Positions 56,905-64,000 of a DNA stretch of 64,000 nucleotides are shown piece after piece. Source of the stretch: Euptelea pleiosperma (lineage: Eukaryota > Streptophyta > Magnoliopsida > Ranunculales > Eupteleaceae). Position numbers and translations under genes: made by a program. The notes beneath the pieces were generated by a model. The model was not told the DNA's origin and did not search any database. It saw only the letters and a list, made by a program, of their open reading frames with translations. Within the stretch, counting starts at the first letter, position 1; the number at the start of each line of letters is the position of its first letter. The stretch spans positions 8,302,138 to 8,366,137 of the forward strand of contig CM068544.1 in the NCBI GenBank assembly GCA_035048495.1, given 5' to 3'.

Positions 56905-59900
56905 TGAAAGTAGGATTTTTCCGCGTCATCAATTCGGAAACCCAAATTCAACAATATTTGTAGAATTCGATTCTAAGCCTGCAAAATATACACTTTAGTA
57001 GTATGTGTCAGATGTCGATCCACACTCGGTGTGAGTTAGTACAATAAGGAATTAAAACAGACAAATAATGTACAATGAGAAATTAAAATGGTGGAAAAAT
57101 GAGAAGGGCGAGTCGATTTAAAACGACTTTTAAGATGAGATCCCGATAACTCTAAAGTAATCAAAATCAAATTGCATTAATCAAGTGTTGCTTACATTAA
57201 CTGAATGACAGAATTAAAGAAAGTAGATAAATCTATTCTAAAAAGCATGTAAGAAAGCATGTAAAGGGTTTGAGAGAAAAATGAGTAGGGAATGAAACAT
57301 CCATTGAGATCTCGGAGCTAAGGCGATATCATCAAGAAGACGTCCGTCCAAGATTTTAATGAATGCTTTCAATCGAGAGAAGGATTTTAATAGAGAAGCA
57401 TCCCATGATCCTCGGAGCTAAGACGCTACCGATCAAGAAGAGGATCATCCAAATTCCATGGAATGCCGCTCAATCGTGAGAATAGGAGAGAGAAAGTAGA
57501 GAGAGTAAGAAGAAATTCACATCGCAACTTACCGGCTGACAAGGTAGATGTGAACTAGCCTATGATGAACGATGATGTCCCTAAAAAGCTCATCTTTTGT
57601 ACTTACTGAGAAGAGTCAGTCAAGTGAAGAGGCGATCGGCCTGAGGAACTTAGAGAGAGAAAGTTATTAACCCTAGAGATAAAACATGTTTTTAGAGAGA
57701 GAAACTCATGGTAGTGAAGAAGATGAGAGAAAGTAGAAAACTTAGAGAGAGAAAGTGAGAGAAAGAGAGAGAATGTAAGCAAAAGTGAAATCTAGAGAGA
57801 TAAGTAAAACTCACCGTGATTTACCATTCGAAGACTTACTGGAGAAGATTGGAGTGGTGCATGCATGGTACACGGCTTGGCCATGGGTTGCACTTGATGA
57901 CAAAATGATGGCTGTCCAAGGAAGGTTGGAGATGTGAGTGCCATGAGGGCATGCAGCAAGGTAGGCACAAGGAGGTGATCACATTGAAAGGAGATTGCTG
58001 TGGTGCACAGTAGGGGTGGTAAGAAGGGAGGCGTTGTTGGCTTTGGGCTCCTGTCACAAACTGCAAAGAAGCAAGGGAGGAGTAGCAGCACAGGCGTGTG
58101 GTGTTATGAGATACAGACCTGCAAGAAGAAGAAGAAGAACAACAACAAGAAGAAGAACAAGAAGAAGAAGGGGAAGAAGAAGAGGTGGTTGCAGGCTGAT
58201 AGAGAGAACTTACCATTGAAGGGAGCACCAACAGCTAGATCATGATGGAGATGAGCAGATTCAAACGTGGTTGGAGAGGTGGTTTGGCAAAACCAAGGAG
58301 GTGGGTAGCGTTGCAGGCCTCATGGAGGAAGGAAGAAGGTTGCATTTAGCAGGCCGGTAAGGAAACCCTAAGGAGCATGGTTTGTAGCAGGTGTTGTGGT
58401 GGAAGGAAGGAGAAAGGCCAGCAACCTTGTTGGTTCAGGTAATGGTAGCGAGAGGATCTCGTACAGGTTGCAGGTTGCCGATTGAAGAGGGGAGTGGAGA
58501 CCCACTCAGACCTTGAGAAGAAGGAGATGCTACGGTGAGTTTGCAACGTGGTGGTGAAGACAAGGATCAAAGTCTTCGGATCGGCCGTTGGATCAGACCC
58601 CTCTGATCCCGAGTTGGATCGGTTGGAGCGGTCTGATCCACCGTGATCTCGAGACGAGAGAAAAAAATCCAAAAAAATGCAAAAAATTGCATAAAAAATT
58701 CAAAAAATTACAGAAAAATCATAAAAATTCATAAAAAAAAATCATAAAATCATAAAACACATAAAACATTAGGAAAATAAATATTTTAGCCTCTTGTGAT
58801 GAAAGTAAAGTATAAAAAATAAAAAATAAATGTAAAAATCATAAAAATTTATAAACGTGAAATATACCTGCTAAAAGCGTCGGATCTCGCCGGATTTCGC
58901 CCAAAACTCACTGGATTTTCAACCCAACTCGAAAAAATTTGAACAAAAACCTTTGATCTTCATGGATCTATGTGTTTCGAAGGTAAATCTATCTTTTTTA
59001 AGCTAGTTTTAGGTTCCAATAAGGGTTGGGGGAGGAAATGGGAGAGGAAAACGAGTGAAGAGGTGAAAAAATTTAAAAAAATCAGGTTTTATAACATGGT
59101 TTCTGCTGGTTCAACTCGTCGAGTTGGATCGGCTAACTCGGTTGGATCGGGCGATCCAACTCGCTGGATCTGGCGATCCACTGTGATCCGAGACAAACCT
59201 TGGATCTTTGTCTCGGATACCTCCGATCCCGATCTGGATCACCCGATCCAACTCGGGATTGCTCAAGACTTCGAACGATGGGTGAAGAGGGTGCAACCTT
59301 TGGGAAGAGGGTTGTGCACATGTGTTTCCTAGCAAGGGGAGGTGCAACAACGTGAAAGAGTTGTTGGGCGATCTTTGAGGCGGTGAGGTTTGTTGTTACA
59401 ACACATGCCTAGAGGAGAAGCTGGTTGCGTTATGCTACCAGTGATGAAGCAGGACTAGGAGATGGTTGGCCGGAGTTGCAGGTTTGCAACTCCAGTGAGA
59501 GAAGAAGAAAGAGGAGGGCGGTGCACTGAGTTACAGGCTGAGGTGGATTTGATGACCATTTTCACTAGCTTAGGGTGGAAAAGACACACCTTTGCTAGTC
59601 AAATGGATAAAATCTGCCGAAGTTGCAGGTTGCATAGAAGAGTAAGACGTGGATAGTGTGAGGATGACGGCCTCAAGGCAGATCCAAAGAAGATGGAGAT
59701 CGGTGGTGTAGCTTGCAGGTGTGACTAGAAGATGGTAGCAGCAGCTAGCTAGGAGGAGAACGTGAAAAGCACTAGATCGGTTGTGACAGATCGGAGTTGC
59801 AAGTTAGCCTGAGGTGTTGCTGGACTGTGGGTGGAAGAACGTTGCAATGGTTGCCTTGCACGGTCTGCAACTCAAGGAAAAGAAGAAGATTTGGAATCTT

Positions 59901-60933
59901 CAGGTAGTATTGCAGGTGGGTAACACCGTTTGGAGGAAGTGCAGTGGTGAAGTCACCAGTGACTCAAGGAGTTGCAACACCTGTGATTCAAGGAGACAGC
60001 AGGTGGGAGCGTGGTCGTTGCGTACAAGAGCAACTGAAGTTGTAGATCTAACACGCATAGTGGATGGTAGGGATGCTTGCTGGAGAGGAGACGGTGATGG
60101 AGGGAAGAACGCTGCCTCTGTTACAAGCAGCAATGAAGTTCACCTGAGAGAGAGGAGAAGGTGGTGAGAAATAGAAAGTGGGTAGAGGGAAGAAGGGGTT
60201 AGGAGATTGAGGGGGGAGAGAACCAATTTCCTTAAGAAACTGTGAGTTTCTTTTATAGCTAGGGGAGAGAGAGAGTGACTAAAAGAGAAAAAGAGAGATG
60301 AGGGAAGGTGATAGAATCGTGGGAGAGATTGAGGGATATGAGATGATCTAAGGGCTAAATGTTAGGGTTTAAAGAGATGGAGAGAAGAGAGAGGAAATAA
60401 TACAAAATAAATATAAATAGAACTGGCGGAGGGTCTTTTACCCTGGTCTTCAATAAGTTCTTCACTTGAGCTTCACCTGTAGAGCAAGCTAGCTTTTGAT
60501 GTCATTTGATGTAGCTTTTAACACCTTGGTCCTTTTCTTGGTCTTCATTTCTTCTGCTCTCTTGGATCTTTGAATCGGTTCTGCAATCCTCTAGCTTTGC
60601 CCATACTTGGTTTTTATCTTCTTGTCCTAGCCTGTTGACTCTTTAAGCTTCGATAGAGGACTTCTGTGGTTGATCGTAGACCTGTCAGCCTCGAGAATCG
60701 TCCGATCCGATCTTCTGCGAGAGAAAAAGCGCGTAATGAGATTCAACTAAAATGACTTGATATTGGACTATCCAAAATGTGTATATTTCATGCAAATAGT
60801 TGATTTTCGTCTAAAGAATGTGTTCTACGCAATAGAAGAAACTCTTACGTGAAAAAGTTGACGAAAAGACAAGTTTTACATGATATCACTAAAAGGATAA
60901 TTGCTTAAAATAAGCATTTTTGAGAGAATATCA
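56905..60933 (-). mobile_element. 4.0-kb solo LTR, related family
   Basis: On the plus strand it begins TGAAAGTAGG and ends GAGAATATCA. Flanks ATACG (56900-56904) and ATATG (60934-60938) are a 5-bp duplication with one mismatch. Outer parts match the other LTRs, but the body is about 1.3 kb longer, with A-rich DNA (58660-58860), GATCCAAC/GTTGGATC clusters (58560-58650 and 59100-59250) and a repeated CTCGGAGCTAAG(G/A)CG phrase (about 57310 and 57415). A Lys/Arg-coding run near 58120-58190 is an (AAG)n microsatellite. Confidence 0.85.
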
Positions 60934-60944
60934 ATATGCATACC

Positions 60945-61285
60945 AACACCTTACACGTGGCACACTCTTAGAGACCACTAATTGTATAGATGTTTGGCCC
61001 ATCACTAGTTGGAGACCTACATACTAGAATTCTTCCTAATTAGTATTTTTATATCAATTGGATTAGTCTTTTTCATGGTTTATTTTTAATTGTGGATTTC
61101 TAACAGTATTTAAGGTGCTCAAATTCAAATTTAGAAATCACTAATCAACCGATTTTTGTTATTTAAGCCCATTAGGGATGTGTTAAACATCCATACGGTC
61201 AATAACCTCTAATAGTGTGCCACCACTTGTCTCACATTGTGGGTCTCTCATCAACTTTGATAATGGACACCATCATTTAATTTTT
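60945..61285. mobile_element. fold-back element, copy G
   Basis: The left arm (ACACGTGGCACACTCTTAG, GATGTTTGGCCCATCACTAG) is mirrored by the right arm (CATCCATACGGTCAATAACC, TAGTGTGCCACCACTTGTC). Its outer right end resembles the left end of copy E. The 4-kb solo LTR sits against its left end. Confidence 0.65.
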
Positions 61286-61804
61286 TTCGAGGGACAAGGT
61301 TCAGGTTTCAATAAATGCTTTCGCAATTGAGTTAAAATGTGAAAATGTTGAATGACCACTTTAAATTAAAATTTTCAAAAAGAATGAAAGAAGCAATGTT
61401 TATCAATTTAAGGAATTTGAGGGTCGTATTAGGAATAAGATTTTATTTTTATTTTTTAATAAGAGAAGAGCATTGAATGAGCTACAAGGGTGACGTTTGT
61501 TTTGACACCAAAAAGACCAACGAGCCCCTGCCAAGTGAATAATTCAAAGGAATAAAATGAAAGAATATATGTGTATTTTAAGAATTCACTTTAGTAACAC
61601 AAGAAAGGCCTTCGCTTTTTAATGAGTAGTATATAACATGTCATTTAGAGCCTTGTCCAAAAGTTTTGGTCCCTAATACTTGTTGAAAATATTTCTATTT
61701 GGCAGTTTTAGAACAAATAATTTCTTGGAGTCAACATCCTTTCATTGACTCACGGATGCTCATCAACTTTGAGAGAGTCAACATCCTTACTCTCTTCAAT
61801 AACA
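61286..61804. other. spacer with an inverted dispersed repeat
   Basis: 61300-61480 is an inverted match of 24890-25070 (shared words GCAATGTTTATCAA and GTATTAGGAATAAG, with differences). No gene. 61730-61800 repeats GAGTCAACATCCTT twice. Confidence 0.5.
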
Positions 61805-62345
61805 GTTACCTTAGCCTAAAACCGAGCAGGTAAGGATCGCAAAATCTTTCGAACCACTTTGAGTTCAGGAATTCAATGCTCTCTCCCAAGTTATGGGCAG
61901 AATTCACAATATCACTGAGTCTCGCATAGAACTCAGTAAAAGTATCATTCTCCTCCATTCTCATGGATTAGAATTTTGTAGTCAACATTTGTAGTTTAGA
62001 AATTTTTACTGCTGACGTACCTTCATGGGTGACTTTGAGAATGTCCCATGCCTCTTTAGCCAATGTACAGGTAGAGATTCTTCAAAACTCATTCCTGTCT
62101 ATAGCATTAAATATGGCATTTAGCCCTTTGCTATTCAAGCAACACAAGTCTATGTCGTCCTTGCTCTAATCATTTTTTGGTTTGAGTATTGTTTTCTCTT
62201 CAACCGTCATTATGGGTGGTAACCAACCATCCACTACGGCCATCCAGACTCTTTCATCAATAGACTTTATAAAAGCCATTATTTTTGCCTTTCAATGGGC
62301 ATAGTCTTCTCCATTAAACAATAGAGGTTTGGATGTGTTTCCACC
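61805..62345 (-). pseudogene. copia gag (UBN2-type) fragment with stops
   Basis: On the minus strand one frame reads SKPLLFNGEDYAH, IMAFIKSIDERVWMAVVDGW, CCLNSKGLNAIFNAI, AKEAWDILKVTHEGTSAVKI, RMEENDTFTEFYARLSDIV and FLNSKWFERFCDPYLLGF. That is the capsid-like region of plant Ty1/copia gag. Four in-frame stops break it with no frame change. The knuckle and all of pol are missing to the left. It lies directly downstream of the primer-binding site and LTR, as in copia elements. Confidence 0.82.
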
Positions 62346-62432
62346 TTCTCTTTATATCTTGGTAATTAAAGAAAATGGACTGGTTTTACAAAAATCTAAA
62401 TTCAGGTGATTAAACCTTTTATAGAATAACAT

Positions 62433-62446
62433 GTTCTGATACCAAT
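62433..62446 (-). promoter_or_regulatory. primer-binding site, initiator-tRNA-Met type
   Basis: The minus strand reads TTGGTATCAGAAC just inside the LTR. TGGTATCAGA is the usual copia primer site. The first bases match initiator tRNA-Met, and a GC-to-AC change follows. Confidence 0.8.
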
Positions 62447-63524
62447 TGAAATTACCGGTCCGTTCTCTTTTACGTAAGAAAACCTAGAAGGGGGCTTGAT
62501 TAGGTATTTAAAATTAATTAATCCTAAACAGTTTTACTGATCTTTAGTAGGAGAATAAAATCGTATGCCTTAATTGTTTAATAAAGGATTATCACAACCG
62601 ATTCAAATCAAATATACCTCCGTGGTATATTTTCTTTTCGTCGTTTGATCTAATCAATATAGATAGCGGAATACAAGCAAACAATCACACAAGACAAGAT
62701 TTCGTGGAAACCTTAGCCAAAGAAAACCACGGGACCACGTCCAGACGGAAAGTATCACTAACTGGAAAGTTAAACGAAACAAAGGTTACCTACGTAGCAT
62801 CGTTGCAAATGTAACTTCCAACCTTAGCCAAGGCTTACTGTCGATGCGTCCACGTCCTCTGAATCAACGTTACGAGTCCACACGCGCCCTCCCAGCCAAG
62901 AAGCCTTGTCCGCTTGTTCAGTTTGGTACTCCCCAAACCTACTGTAGATCAGCCACTCCAATCTTAATTCTCAACTCTTCAGTCTTTACTGAAGGTGAAT
63001 GATTTAGTACACCCTAAACCCCAAGTTGCTCAAACGTGTTGAATCACACTAGTACACTCTGTCTTACTAGGTTATGATTCTAGATGGTAAACCTAATTAG
63101 AGTCGAGATCTAGCTCTAAGCTATGATCCAATCGATTGGGCTTTGAAAGAGTTCTGTCTCGAATGATCCAATCGATTGGACCTTCCTGAAAGTCAATTAA
63201 ATTGACTAAGACTTGGGTTTGTCCAATGACTAAGTTTGAACATTATATTTTATTCATTTAACCTATTCATATGGTCACTAAGTCCATTACCTTCCTAGAT
63301 GAACGCACACGATTTTTATCGGACAAATGGACAGTTACTCAAATGACTGATGTCGTCAACCGTCTGATTCTTACTGTCTCTGTCTTTTAGTCTTCACGTA
63401 GTCGATGAAGTATGCGTACCACGACATCTTCAACACTACATTGGTGCTCGTAGGAACGGTTACAATCATATTTTGTGTCACACGGAATCTTTGACAAAAC
63501 TAGAATATGAATTTATTCTTTACA
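62447..63524 (-). mobile_element. copia 5' LTR, 1078 bp
   Basis: On the minus strand it runs TGTAAAGAATAAATTC to GGTAATTTCA. The right 460 bp match the copia LTR fragment at 6337-6800 in inverse orientation. The element continues left into gag and is then truncated, so no second LTR or target duplication can be checked. Confidence 0.8.
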
Positions 63525-64000
63525 GGTGTTATACCCTTAAAAACTATCTAAAAAAGTTGAGAAGTCTGGGTTATAATAGTCCAAAAAACTCTCTTACTGG
63601 CACCATTTGAAACCTCCATTAAGCCCCATTTTGTGGGATTCATTTCTTATGCTATTAGGGATTAGGATGGAAGTGTTAAATCTGAACTTCCTATTCCATT
63701 TTGAGTAGAAAAATGATTATTTTAAAAGAGGGTTTCATGTAAAAATGCCCCAATTTTTTTGTAAATTCTAATTTTAGAACCAGATATTTAACTCCATGGT
63801 AGATCAAAGCTTTAAGAAATCATGAGTTTAATCAATAATAATCAGAAACTAAATCTATTTCAATGGAAATTGATTATTAACAAAGAAATTTCAGAAATTT
63901 TTATAATAATATTGACATTGTTCAATAAAAAAATTCAACAACAAAATAATGAAAATTAAAGCATTTACCTAGAATAATCTACAGCCAAAATTGTTAGAAA
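63525..64000. other. right-end spacer
   Basis: AT-rich sequence to the window edge. No gene or element is recognised. Confidence 0.4.

Noticed and set aside
57995..58245. Lys/Arg-rich ORFs
   Set aside because: Produced by an (AAG)n run within a solo LTR.
36200..60933. CRISPR-like or satellite array reading of the repeats
   Set aside because: Repeats are dispersed LTR parts and hairpins without regular spacers. The organism is a plant.

Overview
This window looks like intergenic and intronic DNA from a large, transposon-rich flowering-plant genome. The evidence is AT-rich spacer, introns of 0.6-2.5 kb with GT-AG borders, and plant-type retroelements: Ty3/gypsy Athila-like, Ty1/copia, L1-type LINE and CACTA. 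It also holds many small inverted-repeat elements. There is no bacterial gene organisation. The species cannot be named from the sequence; a TE-rich angiosperm is as far as I can go.

Layout. 1-8.0 kb is a mosaic of small TEs: fold-back elements, a Harbinger/Tourist-like element with TAA duplications, a CACTA transposase fragment, and the 3' end of a copia element. 8.0-8.4 kb has a promoter-like stretch and a possible first exon. 8.38-13.56 kb is a minus-strand, decayed but nearly complete L1-type LINE with a 19-bp target duplication. 13.75-14.72 kb holds a candidate multi-exon gene for an unrecognised multi-pass membrane protein. 15.0-18.4 kb has a 211-bp tandem duplication, a 470-bp TIR element with perfect 10-bp target duplications and a 128-bp Tourist-like MITE. 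18.5-24.7 kb is a minus-strand deletion derivative of an Athila-like element, next to an opposite-facing leader fragment. 26.4-31.8 kb carries five in-phase exons of a probable PPR-type protein, the best host-gene candidate.

36.2-60.9 kb is a TE nest. A minus-strand solo LTR (36200-56584) was split by a full-length plus-strand element (37733-55422, 2.8-kb LTRs, GAAAA duplications). That element was in turn cut at the end of pol by another minus-strand solo LTR (47952-50677, TGCGC duplications). A fourth, 4.0-kb solo LTR (56905-60933) lies just beyond. The window ends with a minus-strand copia 5' LTR, primer-binding site and broken gag.

The full-length element keeps recognisable gag, protease, reverse transcriptase, RNase H and integrase in one reading frame. 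Five in-frame stops and the LTR insertion break it, so it should not be autonomous. I see no dedicated host pathway or new defence-type system. The most unusual signals are structural: the layered insertions, the LTR hairpin repeats, the single-frame stop pattern, and a set of elements each built from its own short palindrome.
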